Shown here: positions 28,902-37,548 of the stretch, in pieces
How the letters are laid out: each line of letters starts with the position of its first letter
Position numbering within the stretch: position 1 is the first letter of the stretch
DNA from: Desulfuromonadales bacterium
GTDB lineage: Bacteria; Desulfobacterota; Desulfuromonadia; Desulfuromonadales; BM103
Direction of reading: 5' to 3'
Assembly (NCBI GenBank): GCA_030145195.1
Contig: JAQYVY010000009.1
Coordinates: 1 to 64,000, forward strand
Length of the DNA stretch: 64,000 nt
Notes under the pieces: model-generated
Database searches by the model: none
Told to the model about the DNA's origin: nothing
Seen by the model: the letters and a program-made list of their open reading frames with translations, nothing else
Program-made: the position numbers and the translations under genes

Positions 28902-30764
28902 TTAGTGACCGCTGCCTCCCATGAAAGCGAATATCATAAGGAAGAGACAGGCAATGCCGGTAAAGAGGGCAACATAGCCGAAGGTCTTGAGGCAGAAATC
29001 ATAGACTGGCCCGCTGACTTTTTTGCAGACGAACTCGTCCGTTATGCCTGCTTCCTCGTAACGACGCCACTGATCACCACGCTCTTCGATAAATTCTTCC
29101 TTGGGCATTTGTCCGTTGAAGATAACGAAGTCCATGGGGAATTTCTCCGGGCGACCATGGGTGTTGTAGAAGTGTACGGTAAAGATAAAGCCGGTTGCCA
29201 ATAAAGCCTCATCGGAGTGGATGATGGTCGCGACATTAAACATCCAACCGGGCAGGAAGAAGCCGAAGAATTCCGGGAACCAAAGCATCAGGCCGGAGCC
29301 ACCAATGGCGAACATACCCCAAAAGACTGCAAGGAAGTCGAATTTCTCCCAGTAAGTCCAGCGCTCAAAGGTTGGTTTCGGTCCGAGGAAGAGGAACCAA
29401 CGCACCATGCCAACGACGTCGCGGATATCGCGCAGGTTAGGGCAGAGTGAGTCTGGGCCAAACAGGCGGCGCAGCCACATGTCATTGTCGCTTTTCTTCT
29501 TGCTCAAGAAAAGGAAATCAAAGCTCAGGATCAGGGCCGAGACAAAGTAATAGAATGTCAGAATAGCGCAACCTCGGTGGATCAGGCCTGCGTAGTAAGT
29601 GCCGCCGAAGAAGTCCATCATTGAGATGGCCCAGCGTTGGTCGGCAAACTTCAGAGGGAGACCGGTCAGGGTCAGGCCCAGGAAGCTGATGATAACAGTC
29701 AGGTGCAAAAAGATGTGCCGTGGCTTAAAACGGATATATTGTTTGTGTGGCTCGGAAATGTGATGCTCTTCTTTGCCGATATGATGCTCTGCCAGCTTCT
29801 GGCGGTTCTCAACAAAGCCACGAATCATCCAGAGCAGGGTGTGGATCCAGAAGACAGCAAAGGTACCGACCAGCAGACCGGTCATGCTGACGAAAGTCCA
29901 GTAAGAGACGGGGTAATTTTCCCGGTCATGCATGTCGCCATGGGAATCAAACTTGGCAAACAGGGCCGTGGCGTTAGGGTGACACTGGGCGCAAGTCCCA
30001 ACAATGTTTGCCTCGTTGACGCTCGAAGCAGGGTCGGCCTTGGGCAGCACGTTGTGCGCAGTATGACAGTCGGCGCAGCCAGCAACCTTTTCCGGGGAAC
30101 CGAGCCTGAAATTCTTGCCGTGGTAGCTGTTCATGTAGGTTTCTACCGCAACACCGAAAACGCCATTGCGAGCCATCATTTCATGGTCGGCATGACATTT
30201 TAAGCAGACCTTGGTGTGGAATTCACGGTTGAGATGGGTCTCCGCTTCGCCGAGTTGCTCGATTTTATGCAGGCCATGGCAATCGTGACAGGCTGCGGAA
30301 TCATCATTCCCAGCCAGAACCGCTTTGCCGTGGATGGATTCTGTATAATCTTCATGGTCATCGTGGCAACCGGTACATTTTGCGATGACTTTGGTCTTAT
30401 CATTTTCCCAGTAGCTGTGGGTATGAATGTCATCATGGCAGTCCGCGCAGGTCACATCATTCAGCTTGTGCACACTCGAATAATGCTCACGGGTCTCTTT
30501 CTTGTGGCAACGGACGCATTTTGGTTCTTCCGGTATAACCTCTCCGGAGATGTGTGCGTCGAGCGAAGTGACTTCGGTGTGGCAGCTGGTACAGGCGTTT
30601 TTGCCGTGTACCGAAGCACCGTATGCAACCGGTGCAACTACATCATCATGGCACTCCAGGCAAACTTCGGGAGCGATTGCCATACCGCTTTCGGCCTGAA
30701 CGGGTAAAGCTGGAAAAAGTAGGCCTATAGTTATCAGCACAAAAATTAGGGGTCGGCAATTCAT
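28902..30764 (-). CDS. cbcL: CbcL-like inner-membrane cytochrome: nonahaem c domain fused to cytochrome b
   Basis: 620 residues. After a signal peptide (to about 24) the periplasmic part has nine CXXCH motifs: CLECH, CTSCH, CVRCH, CADCH, CTGCH, CHDCH, CLKCH, CADCH, CAQCH (about 34-264). The C-terminal half has several membrane helices with spaced histidines ('HIFLHLTVIISF', 'GLIHRGCAIL', 'IIHSDEALLATGF') typical of dihaem cytochrome b. This is the architecture of CbcL of Geobacter sulfurreducens, a menaquinol oxidase needed for reducing low-potential acceptors such as Fe(III) oxides. The gene symbol is given for architecture; orthology was not tested. AGGAG precedes ATG. It is divergent from a small membrane protein gene with a palindrome in between. 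Confidence 0.82.
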   Translation of the reverse strand: MNCRPLIFVLITIGLLFPALPVQAESGMAIAPEVCLECHDDVVAPVAYGASVHGKNACTSCHTEVTSLDAHISGEVIPEEPKCVRCHKKETREHYSSVHKLNDVTCADCHDDIHTHSYWENDKTKVIAKCTGCHDDHEDYTESIHGKAVLAGNDDSAACHDCHGLHKIEQLGEAETHLNREFHTKVCLKCHADHEMMARNGVFGVAVETYMNSYHGKNFRLGSPEKVAGCADCHTAHNVLPKADPASSVNEANIVGTCAQCHPNATALFAKFDSHGDMHDRENYPVSYWTFVSMTGLLVGTFAVFWIHTLLWMIRGFVENRQKLAEHHIGKEEHHISEPHKQYIRFKPRHIFLHLTVIISFLGLTLTGLPLKFADQRWAISMMDFFGGTYYAGLIHRGCAILTFYYFVSALILSFDFLFLSKKKSDNDMWLRRLFGPDSLCPNLRDIRDVVGMVRWFLFLGPKPTFERWTYWEKFDFLAVFWGMFAIGGSGLMLWFPEFFGFFLPGWMFNVATIIHSDEALLATGFIFTVHFYNTHGRPEKFPMDFVIFNGQMPKEEFIEERGDQWRRYEEAGITDEFVCKKVSGPVYDFCLKTFGYVALFTGIACLFLMIFAFMGGSGH

Positions 30765-30977
30765 CGCTAGGTCTCCTGACGCGGGTCTGTTGAGTACTGA
30801 CCGGATTCCTGCCCAGAAAGTACAAAGAAGTTGTTTACACGATGCATAAAAAACAAAAAAACTTAATAAATTAAAGGTGTTGGCTGTAATACGGTTGCAT
30901 ACAATATTAAGATTAAAAATGGTTTAACATAAGCCCATTTAAAAGTCAATCGTGAATCATGGCCAGGAAAATATTTT

Positions 30978-30996
30978 AAACATACACTGTATGTTT
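30978..30996. promoter_or_regulatory. 19-bp palindrome in the divergent control region of the CbcL-like gene
   Basis: AAACATACA-C-TGTATGTTT is a perfect 9-bp inverted repeat around one base, with a further half-site CATACAG at 31001-31007. It lies in the 316-base gap 30765-31080 between two divergent genes, the usual place for a dimeric repressor or activator site. Confidence 0.55.
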
Positions 30997-31080
30997 TTTC
31001 CATACAGCTGACAAATATCTTGCTTGGGCAAATTAAAGGGGACTAGTATGCGGCAATTTTAAAGAAGGGGAGTTTTGAGA

Positions 31081-31311
31081 ATGGCACAGAAATGGCGTGG
31101 ATGGGTTTTTGCTAGCATTGCCTTGATCATGTATCTGGTCGGTGGCATTTTGATCATGGCCGGATTGATTATGATTGGTCTCATGGGAGCCCAGGATTTG
31201 TGGGGTTGGGGTGAAGCTCGTGGTCTCGGCTATATGGCTTTTGCCATTGGTATCTTCCTCTCTGTTGCTGGTGTGCTGGTGATGCGGATTATACGCAATC
31301 GGGGTTGGTAG
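31081..31311 (+). CDS. Small two-helix membrane protein, unknown
   Basis: 76 residues with two long hydrophobic helices (about 9-34 and 47-70) separated by 'GAQDLWGWGEARG' and a basic C-terminus. GGGGAG lies 8 bases before ATG 31081. No family recognised. It is divergent from the CbcL-like gene and convergent with atpE across a shared terminator. Confidence 0.65.
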   Translation: MAQKWRGWVFASIALIMYLVGGILIMAGLIMIGLMGAQDLWGWGEARGLGYMAFAIGIFLSVAGVLVMRIIRNRGW

Positions 31312-31344
31312 CCAAAGCTGGGGAGTCACGAGTTGCTAATAAAG

Positions 31345-31378
31345 AAAAAGGGAGTAACCCGTTGGGTACTCCCTTTTT
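31345..31378. terminator. Bidirectional terminator between the small membrane protein gene and atpE
   Basis: AAAAAGGGAGTA pairs with TACTCCCTTTTT around an inner CCC-GTT-GGG hairpin, so A- and T-runs flank the stem on both sides and it can end transcription from either strand. Confidence 0.92.
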
Positions 31379-31402
31379 CTGTTTGCTACTTTAAAGACCG
31401 GA

Positions 31403-31669
31403 TTACTTGTTGAGCATCTGCACAACAGTTTCGGTCATTGGGTTTGCGTAGAGGATGATCATGGCAACAACGAAAACGTAGATGGCCAGAGACTCGATCA
31501 TAGCCAGACCGATCAGCATGATGGTCATAATCTTGCCGCTTGCTCCTGGATTGCGGGCAACACCTTCAACCGCTTTCTGAATGGCCAGACCCTGACCAAT
31601 GCCAGTACCCAAAGAACCAATACCCATGCCGATTCCGGCTGCTAATACACTCCATGCAAAAAATTCCAT
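31403..31669 (-). CDS. atpE: ATP synthase Fo subunit c
   Basis: 88 residues forming the usual hairpin of two helices with the loop 'RNPGASGK'. Glu59 in 'AMIESLAIY' is the ion-carrying carboxylate. Gln26, Glu59, Ser60 and Tyr64 match the sodium-binding ligands known from Ilyobacter and Propionigenium c rings, while the Val and Thr ligands are Met57 and Leu61. Coupling ion is therefore open. It is last in the atpZ-atpI-atpB-atpE operon; the b, delta and F1 subunits are not in the window, a split also known in Geobacter-like genomes. Confidence 0.97.
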   Translation of the reverse strand: MEFFAWSVLAAGIGMGIGSLGTGIGQGLAIQKAVEGVARNPGASGKIMTIMLIGLAMIESLAIYVFVVAMIILYANPMTETVVQMLNK

Positions 31670-31745
31670 GTGACTACTCCTTAAAGCTGTTTGCTGTTTT
31701 CAGTTTTCCTATACGGTATAGGACTCAGACCCGGTCTATCCGGGT

Positions 31746-32465
31746 TTAGTGACACTCTTCAAGCGAACCGGCAATATAGATCATCGCCAGCAGCATAAAA
31801 ACGAATGTTTGGATGAAGGCGACCAGAACCCCCATCAGCATCATCGGCAGTGGCAGCAGAAACGGCACCAAACCAAAGAAGATTAACAACACAATCTCGT
31901 GCCCATACATGTTGCCGAACAAACGCAGCGTCAGCGACAACGGGCGGGCAATGTGGCCGACGATCTCAATCGGCACGATCAATGGTGCCAGCCAGATAAC
32001 CGGACCACAGAAGTGCTTGAAATAGCCGATACCGTGTTCCTTGACGCCGACAATGTGGGTCATGGCGAAGACCGTCAGGGCGATGGCCGCGTTGGTGTTG
32101 AGATTAGCCGTCGGCGGGTAAAACCCAGGGATAAGCGCGATCAGGTTCGAGGTCAGAATGAAGAAGGCGATGGTGGCGATTAAGGGAAAGTAAGCTTTTC
32201 CTTTTGGCCCCATAGTCTCTTCGATCATGTTCTCAATGCCATCAATCGCCGGCTCAAGAAAATTCTGCAGACCGGTCGGAACCGTTTTGATGTTGTTCTT
32301 GACCAGAACCGCAACAAGGATCAGCAGGGCCATCACCAGCCAGGTGTAGGTCACGGGGCGGAGCATTTCCACAACATGGTGGATGTGCTCTACTTCCTCA
32401 GGGGTTGTTGGGGTACCTAAAAAAAGTTTCACCACCCAATCAAGAATAATAAACGGATGTACCAT
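31746..32465 (-). CDS. atpB: ATP synthase Fo subunit a
   Basis: 239 residues with five to six membrane helices. The hallmark helix '[20 protein letters not shown]' contains the essential Arg facing the c ring. The loop '[19 protein letters not shown]' is typical of the family. It lies 17 bases after atpI and 76 bases before atpE. GGAGG is 11 bases before ATG. Confidence 0.97.
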   Translation of the reverse strand: MVHPFIILDWVVKLFLGTPTTPEEVEHIHHVVEMLRPVTYTWLVMALLILVAVLVKNNIKTVPTGLQNFLEPAIDGIENMIEETMGPKGKAYFPLIATIAFFILTSNLIALIPGFYPPTANLNTNAAIALTVFAMTHIVGVKEHGIGYFKHFCGPVIWLAPLIVPIEIVGHIARPLSLTLRLFGNMYGHEIVLLIFFGLVPFLLPLPMMLMGVLVAFIQTFVFMLLAMIYIAGSLEECH

Positions 32466-32482
32466 GGTATCTGAAGCCTCCT

Positions 32483-32848
32483 CTACTTAAGAGCGCGTTG
32501 TGCCGTCATCCAAAACAAATTAATAATCACGACCGAGAGACCGATAATCAGGCCGCCAGCGTGAACTTTTACGATAGCAACCAAGAAGGCCAGAGTTATC
32601 AATAAAACAGCCAACCTGAGAACATAGCCGAACATGTAACGAAAGCGAGTGCCACCAGAGGGGCGATCCAGCAGACGATCAAGCGAGCGCCTTAGCCAGA
32701 GAAAAGCAGCGATGGTAACCAGCCCGCCGACCAAGATGCCAGTGCTCAAGGCCCAATTGCCAAAAGGCAGGCTGCCGAGCAGCAGCAGGATCAGAATGAT
32801 CCAGTTACGCCGTGCCAGTTGCGCGGGTAGCTGCTCAATCTGATCCAT
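32483..32848 (-). CDS. atpI: ATP synthase subunit I-like membrane protein
   Basis: 121 residues with four hydrophobic helices, the typical shape and place (just before atpB) of AtpI/subunit I, which helps c-ring assembly and, with AtpZ, has been linked to Mg2+ handling. The helix ending '[16 protein letters not shown]' is typical. It overlaps atpZ by 14 bases. Confidence 0.85.
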   Translation of the reverse strand: MDQIEQLPAQLARRNWIILILLLLGSLPFGNWALSTGILVGGLVTIAAFLWLRRSLDRLLDRPSGGTRFRYMFGYVLRLAVLLITLAFLVAIVKVHAGGLIIGLSVVIINLFWMTAQRALK

Positions 32849-33098
32849 CGTTCTCTTGATCCTGTTCTTCTCCTTGTTCCTGGTCGCGTAAAGCGCGCCG
32901 GGTCAGGATGAAGATGTTGCGGAAACCCGAGGCAATTCCGACTCCGAGCCAGGTCAAGGTCATCCAAGGGGACGTCCCTAACCATTGATCCAGATAGTAG
33001 CCAATGAACAGGCCAATAAACGAAGACGCCACCATTGATATCCCAAGACTAGAGAGTAAGCCCAGAGATTTCATGAATTGACGCTTGTCTTCGGTCAT
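32835..33098 (-). CDS. atpZ: AtpZ/AtpI-family protein (Fo gene cluster)
   Basis: 87 residues with two membrane helices carrying the family's 'GLFIGYYLDQWLGTSPW' pattern and a highly acidic C-terminus ([14 protein letters not shown]). ATG 33098 is chosen although its ribosome site is weak: the alternative GTG at 33149 lies upstream of the expected transcript start of the promoter at 33140-33168. First gene of the Fo operon. Confidence 0.85.
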   Translation of the reverse strand: MTEDKRQFMKSLGLLSSLGISMVASSFIGLFIGYYLDQWLGTSPWMTLTWLGVGIASGFRNIFILTRRALRDQEQGEEQDQENDGSD

Positions 33099-33139
33099 AA
33101 TAGTTATACGCAGAATATGCCTGGAATTTAAGCGTACCT

Positions 33140-33168
33140 TAGATAGCACAGGGTCTAGAGGCTGTCAA
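33140..33168 (-). promoter_or_regulatory. Strong sigma-70 promoter of the atpZ-atpI-atpB-atpE operon
   Basis: On the minus strand a consensus TTGACA (33168-33163) and TATCTA (33145-33140) are exactly 17 bases apart, with the expected transcript start near 33133, about 35 bases before atpZ. Confidence 0.75.
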
Positions 33169-33318
33169 CCGGTTTTTGTGCGGCTTTAACCGACCGAAAA
33201 AGCTATATGCTAAAGGCTGTTGGCACGACTAATACACGTTTATGTTTCTGTCAGAAGCTGCGACTGTTTCAAGTAAAAATTGCCTGCTCGCTGAGCCGTT
33301 GCTGAGTTGATTAAAAAG

Positions 33319-33585
33319 TTACCGACTCAAGCTCGACAATGTCAGTATGGCACAACCAAGCATGCCGATAAGTGAAACCCAATATCCGTAATAAGGCCAA
33401 GCCACGCTTCCAGACTGTGCCAAAGAGTTTCGTTTGTAGCTTTTCAAATGTTTGTGCACTTGCCAGCGGAGTTCGAAAAAGCTGGTCTTGACCCCCGCCG
33501 CCGCCAGACCCCGTAAAACCAGAATGGAAGCAATGAAGTTGATGCAACCGAAAACCAGGAAAGCAGAGAAAAAAGTCAGCGTCAC
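33319..33585 (-). CDS. Small membrane protein, unknown
   Basis: 88 residues with two membrane helices (about 5-27 and 67-85) and a basic middle. Its start overlaps the stop of the S4-domain gene (ATGA overlap), so the two are translationally coupled. No family recognised. Confidence 0.6.
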   Translation of the reverse strand: MTLTFFSAFLVFGCINFIASILVLRGLAAAGVKTSFFELRWQVHKHLKSYKRNSLAQSGSVAWPYYGYWVSLIGMLGCAILTLSSLSR

Positions 33586-33803
33586 TGCGGATCTCCGGTG
33601 ACCGTCACCTTCTGGCCACTAAACTCGACCATCTGCCCTGCCCTGAGTTTGCATCGTTTACGCAACTCGACTGCGCCGTCAACCTTGACCTGTCCCTCGC
33701 TAATCAGCAGCTTGGCAATGCCGCCACTTTCGCAAAGTCCTGTGACCTTTAAAAGGTTGTTCAGTTCGATGAATTCGTGGTCATGTAGTTCAAATTCAAT
33801 CAT
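33582..33803 (-). CDS. S4-domain RNA-binding protein (YbcJ-like)
   Basis: 73 residues that consist of one S4 RNA-binding domain: 'FIELNNLLKVTGLCESGGIAK' region, then 'GQVKVDGAVELRKRCKLRAGQMVEF'. This is the size and pattern of YbcJ-type proteins, thought to act on structured RNA such as the ribosome. It lies 52 bases after the DEAD-box helicase gene, so an RNA-related operon is likely. Confidence 0.85.
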   Translation of the reverse strand: MIEFELHDHEFIELNNLLKVTGLCESGGIAKLLISEGQVKVDGAVELRKRCKLRAGQMVEFSGQKVTVTGDPQ

Positions 33804-33855
33804 TCCAGCAGATCTCTGTCCGTTTGAATATTAATCGGCAAATTCAGGTTGGGGT

Positions 33856-35598
33856 CTATTGTGGACCCCGACGGCTACGGGGAGGTTTCTTCCCGCCCGG
33901 CTTAAAGCGGCGGTTTTCTCCACCTTTGCCGAATGCCGGTGGTTTGCCGGGGCGTGCATTGCGGCTTTCACCGGCCGGACTGATCTGAAGTTGTTGCCCG
34001 CAGACCCAAACCTTTTGCAAGTGACGAAAGACCTCCGGGGGCATGGCTTCCGGTAGGTCAACGATGCTGTGATCATTGTTGATTTTGATTTGGCCGATGT
34101 CGCGGCTGCGCAGATTTGCCTCGTTGGTGATGGAGCCGACGATATGTTTTGGTTCAACACCGTGAGTACGACCAACCTCAATTCGGTAACTCGACAAGTG
34201 CTGGTTCTGATCATTTCTGTCTTGATTGCGGCGAGGTTGACGTTCTTCCCGTTCTTCGACCACTTCCTCAATCTCGCCACCTTCCGGTTGCAGCGGTTTG
34301 TCCTTCTGCATCAGGTAGGAGAGAGTCGCGGCAATGCGGCGAAAGCCAACATCATGTTCGTGCTGGTAGCTGTCGATAAACTCTTCGAAAAACTCCAGAT
34401 CCTGAGACTCCATAGCCTCGGAAATCTGTTCCTTGAACTGGTCGACCCGACGATTGGAAATGTCTTTGCGGCTTGGCAGGCTCATCGCTTTGATCGGTTG
34501 GCGGGTGGCCCTTTCGATGGCCGCCAGCATCCGTCGTTCGCGCGGAGCGACAAAAAGAATCGCTTGGCCTTCGCGACCAGCACGACCGGTTCGACCGATA
34601 CGATGCACGTAGGATTCGGTATCATAGGGGATGTCGTAGTTAACCACGTGGCTGATCCGCTTGACATCAAGACCACGGGCCGCTACGTCGGTGGCAACGA
34701 CAATGTCGAGAGTGCCGGCCTTAAGGCGATCAACGGTCTTTTCCCGCATCGGTTGAGTCATGTCGCCGTTGAGTGGGGCGCAAGAGAATCCGCGCGATTC
34801 GAGCTTTTCCGAGAGTTCCACTGTGGCGGTCTTGGTTCGGACAAAGACGAGCATCCCTTCGATGTCTTCGGCTTCGAGAATGCGGGTTAAGGCGTCCAGT
34901 TTGTGCATTCCCTTGACCTGCCAGTAGCGCTGACTAATGGTGTCGACTGTCGAGGTTTTCGTCTTGATCTGAATCTCAACCGGATTTTGGAGGTGGCGTC
35001 TCGCCACCTGTAGTACTTCTCGCGGCATGGTTGCTGAAAAGAGGGCCATTTGGCGCCCCGGTGGGGTGTGCTTAAGAATCTGTTCGACCTCATCGACAAA
35101 GCCCATTCGGAGCATTTCATCCGCTTCGTCTAGAACAACGCAGCGGAGTTGGTCAAGTTTCAGAGTACCGCGTCGCAAATGATCCTGGATTCGGCCCGGA
35201 GTGCCGACTACCGCCTGAACGCCGCGATGGAGTTGGCGCAGTTGCTGGCTCATGCTTTGGCCGCCGTAGATTGGCAGGACCTGAAACCCCTTCAGGTGAC
35301 GGGCATAGGTACTCATGGCTTCGGCGACTTGTAGTGCCAATTCCCGGGTTGGGGTCAAAACCAGAATTTGCGGACTTTTCAGCTTCAGGTCAATAAGACT
35401 GAGCAATGGCAGGGCAAAGGCTGCCGTTTTGCCAGTGCCGGTTTGAGCTTGACCGAGCAAGTCACGGCCTTCCAGCAGGGGGGGGATGCTTCTAGCCTGG
35501 ATCGGCGAGGGGGTCTCGTAGCCGACCTCGTTGATGACCTTATGAATAGCCGGAGCGAGCAATAGTTCGGAAAAGGTAACAGATATTTCTTCAGTCAT
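33856..35598 (-). CDS. deaD: DEAD-box ATP-dependent RNA helicase, DeaD/CsdA type
   Basis: 580 residues. All helicase motifs are visible: Q-motif region 'TPSIQARSIPPLLEG'-like start, 'AQTGTGKTAAFALP' (motif I), 'PTRELALQV' (Ia), 'DEADEML' (II), 'FSATMP' (III), 'ATDVAARGLDV' (V) and 'YVHRIGRTGRAG' (VI). After an acidic linker the C-terminus carries a DbpA-like RNA-binding domain (about 470-545) and a basic tail. It unwinds rRNA or structured mRNA, often under cold stress. Confidence 0.95.
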   Translation of the reverse strand: MTEEISVTFSELLLAPAIHKVINEVGYETPSPIQARSIPPLLEGRDLLGQAQTGTGKTAAFALPLLSLIDLKLKSPQILVLTPTRELALQVAEAMSTYARHLKGFQVLPIYGGQSMSQQLRQLHRGVQAVVGTPGRIQDHLRRGTLKLDQLRCVVLDEADEMLRMGFVDEVEQILKHTPPGRQMALFSATMPREVLQVARRHLQNPVEIQIKTKTSTVDTISQRYWQVKGMHKLDALTRILEAEDIEGMLVFVRTKTATVELSEKLESRGFSCAPLNGDMTQPMREKTVDRLKAGTLDIVVATDVAARGLDVKRISHVVNYDIPYDTESYVHRIGRTGRAGREGQAILFVAPRERRMLAAIERATRQPIKAMSLPSRKDISNRRVDQFKEQISEAMESQDLEFFEEFIDSYQHEHDVGFRRIAATLSYLMQKDKPLQPEGGEIEEVVEEREERQPRRNQDRNDQNQHLSSYRIEVGRTHGVEPKHIVGSITNEANLRSRDIGQIKINNDHSIVDLPEAMPPEVFRHLQKVWVCGQQLQISPAGESRNARPGKPPAFGKGGENRRFKPGGKKPPRSRRGPQ

Positions 35599-35900
35599 GA
35601 CAAGCCTGTGTTGGAAAAGCCCGAGTGGCGAGGGGGAGATTGGTCGGGCGAGGTGAATGCTGAGTTACGCTGAGTATATGATCAGTATAACCTGAATTTT
35701 TGTCGGGCATTAAGACAAACCAGCAAAATGCAGGTTGATCTCGTTACGCCCGGCAGGTTCCCAGGTTATCACTTGATGTGTTTTGAGGGCGTATTCTTGA
35801 GCGGCGGAGAACTTAACCTATATAAGTAAAGAGTGCAAGCCCTTCATTGCTCTCTGTTCGCGACCAGGGCAGACGCCAATGTCAACCCTGAGTGTGCCCG
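35599..35900. other. Gene-free stretch upstream of deaD
   Basis: 302 bases with two TATACT-like boxes on the minus strand (near 35675-35695) that could belong to a deaD promoter, but no -35 element at good spacing. No gene, repeat or RNA recognised. Confidence 0.4.
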
Positions 35901-36341
35901 CTAGCGTGTGCCCAGTTGGTCGAGCAGACGGCCGCAACTGCGATTTAAGAAGTGTTCACGTGGTAAAGACGCGAAAACCGGATCTTTGCGTACGCCAATT
36001 TTAGTGAGTTCATCGATAATCGGCTGGTGCCGCTGGTATTTAAGCCCCTTGCGCATGGCCGCAATTGCGTGTCGCTTTTGCTTGGCGATCAGGTAAACGC
36101 GGCCGAGTTGATAATAGTGGTCAGCATTGGCTGGTTCTGCTTTGATTGCTTCTTTACACAGAGCCAAGCTCTTTTGTAACTGGCGTCGCTCCAAGGCCAA
36201 GCAGTAAGCCAGTTTTGACTTTATTGCAGGCAAAGGCTCTATCGCGTATGCCGCTTCAAACTGTACCAGCGCCACCAGAATGTCTCCAGAACGCATGGCC
36301 CGTTCGCCCTTTTGTATGAGCTTCTGCAAAGGTTCAGACAT
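35901..36341 (-). CDS. Tetratricopeptide-repeat protein
   Basis: 146 residues made of about three TPR units: 'ERAMRSGDILVALVQFEAAYAIEP', then a second helix pair with 'AIKAEPANADHYYQLGRVY' and a third 'KRHAIAAMRKGLKY'. The C-terminus 'DPVFASLPREHFLNRSCGRLL' is outside the repeats. TPRs mediate protein contacts; the partner is unknown. GGGAGG precedes ATG 36341. It is divergent from the PstS-like gene. Confidence 0.78.
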   Translation of the reverse strand: MSEPLQKLIQKGERAMRSGDILVALVQFEAAYAIEPLPAIKSKLAYCLALERRQLQKSLALCKEAIKAEPANADHYYQLGRVYLIAKQKRHAIAAMRKGLKYQRHQPIIDELTKIGVRKDPVFASLPREHFLNRSCGRLLDQLGTR

Positions 36342-36675
36342 CGTGTGGGCCTCCCAGTTGAATGCTTTTAACTCCCTAGATATAATACAGGAAGTTTATC
36401 CTGCCGGCAATAAACCCACCTTAATACCTTTCCTGTGGGGCGGTCGGTCCCAAAGAGGCGGTTTACGTCTGAGCCATAGGAACAAGTCCCTACCGGTTGT
36501 TGCCAAGGCAAATTTGTTGCCTGCCAGCTTTTCCTCGTGTAATGTAAGATGTTAATTTTTCTGTCAAATGTTGCATGTTTTAGAACCTTTTTTGCCAGAT
36601 TCATCTATTATGGATGATCATCTGTACAGACTCGTTGATCCATGGATTCATGTTGACCTTTTAAGGAGGTTGCTC
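36342..36675. other. Divergent control region, TPR gene / PstS-like gene
   Basis: 334 bases with no convincing gene. A weak plus-strand pair TTGCCT and TAATGT with 17-base spacing lies near 36518-36547; AAGGAGGT at 36663-36670 is the ribosome site of the PstS-like gene. Nothing else seen. Confidence 0.35.
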
Positions 36676-37482
36676 ATGCTTTTTCTGCGTAATATTGGCT
36701 TTTTCGTCATCATCACTCTATTTTTGGCACCCTCGGTTCATGCTGAAGAGGTTCTCCGCTATGCTGGTGCGACAACCTTACAGCGGTTCTTTATGCCAGA
36801 AGCGGCCCGGTTATTTAGTGACGAAACGGCTGTGCGCATTCGCATTGAGGGGGGCAATACTGGCCCGGGAATCAGTGCGCTACTCAGAAATGAAGTTAAT
36901 ATGGCCGGTGCTGGCAGGCACCTTACCGAGCAAGAGAAAAAACAGGGGCTGGTCGAACATTTCCTCGGTTGGGATGTCCTGGCCATTGTGGTTAATCAGC
37001 AGAACCCCATCAATAATTTGACGCTCGACCAGCTGCAGAGTATTTTTTCCGGAGCAGTAACCAACTGGAAGGACGTTGGCGGCGAGGACAGAACAATTGT
37101 TGTGGTGACGGCCCGGAGGGGCTCGGGGATGCGTAATGCTGTGAAGTCAATGGTTCTTAAGGAGAAAGAATTCTTGTCACGAGAAATTGTTTCTGCCATC
37201 GTTGCCGAATTGGACCAACAGGTCAGTCTGTTCCCTGGGGCAATTACTGCCTTGAGCCGTAGCATGATTGATGCTCCCAAGGTCAAGCTCGTCAAAGTGA
37301 ACGGCGTGGAACCGACCGCCGCTAATATTGCTAACATCTCTAATGGAAATTACCCGCTGGCCAAGCCGCTAGCTTTGATTACCAAGGGGGAACCGGAAGG
37401 CGAACTGGCTCGGTTTCTGCTTTTGGTCAAGAGCCCTCGTGGCAAAGCGATTTTAAACCAGAGGTTTGTTGCCATCAAATAG
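36676..37482 (+). CDS. PstS-like phosphate/oxyanion-binding periplasmic protein
   Basis: 268 residues with signal peptide to about 22 (APSVHA). The PBP-like fold markers are 'LRYAGATTLQRFFMPEA', 'IRIEGGNTGPGISALL' and 'QSIFSGAVTNWKDVGGEDR', the last being the typical F-x-G-x-x-x-N-W motif of PstS-like proteins (PF12849). No Pst permease genes follow; instead a chemoreceptor gene starts 66 bases later, so it may present a ligand to the receptor rather than feed a transporter. AAGGAGGT is 5 bases before ATG 36676. Confidence 0.85.
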   Translation: MLFLRNIGFFVIITLFLAPSVHAEEVLRYAGATTLQRFFMPEAARLFSDETAVRIRIEGGNTGPGISALLRNEVNMAGAGRHLTEQEKKQGLVEHFLGWDVLAIVVNQQNPINNLTLDQLQSIFSGAVTNWKDVGGEDRTIVVVTARRGSGMRNAVKSMVLKEKEFLSREIVSAIVAELDQQVSLFPGAITALSRSMIDAPKVKLVKVNGVEPTAANIANISNGNYPLAKPLALITKGEPEGELARFLLLVKSPRGKAILNQRFVAIK

Positions 37483-37548
37483 TTCGCAAATCTTTGAGCT
37501 TTGGGCCGAGGCGTAAGTTTTGCAAGAATTTGGAAGGATATTTAAGCT

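Noticed and set aside
36676-37482. True phosphate-transport PstS
   Set aside because: The fold matches, but no pstC, pstA, pstB or phoU gene follows, so a transport role is not claimed.
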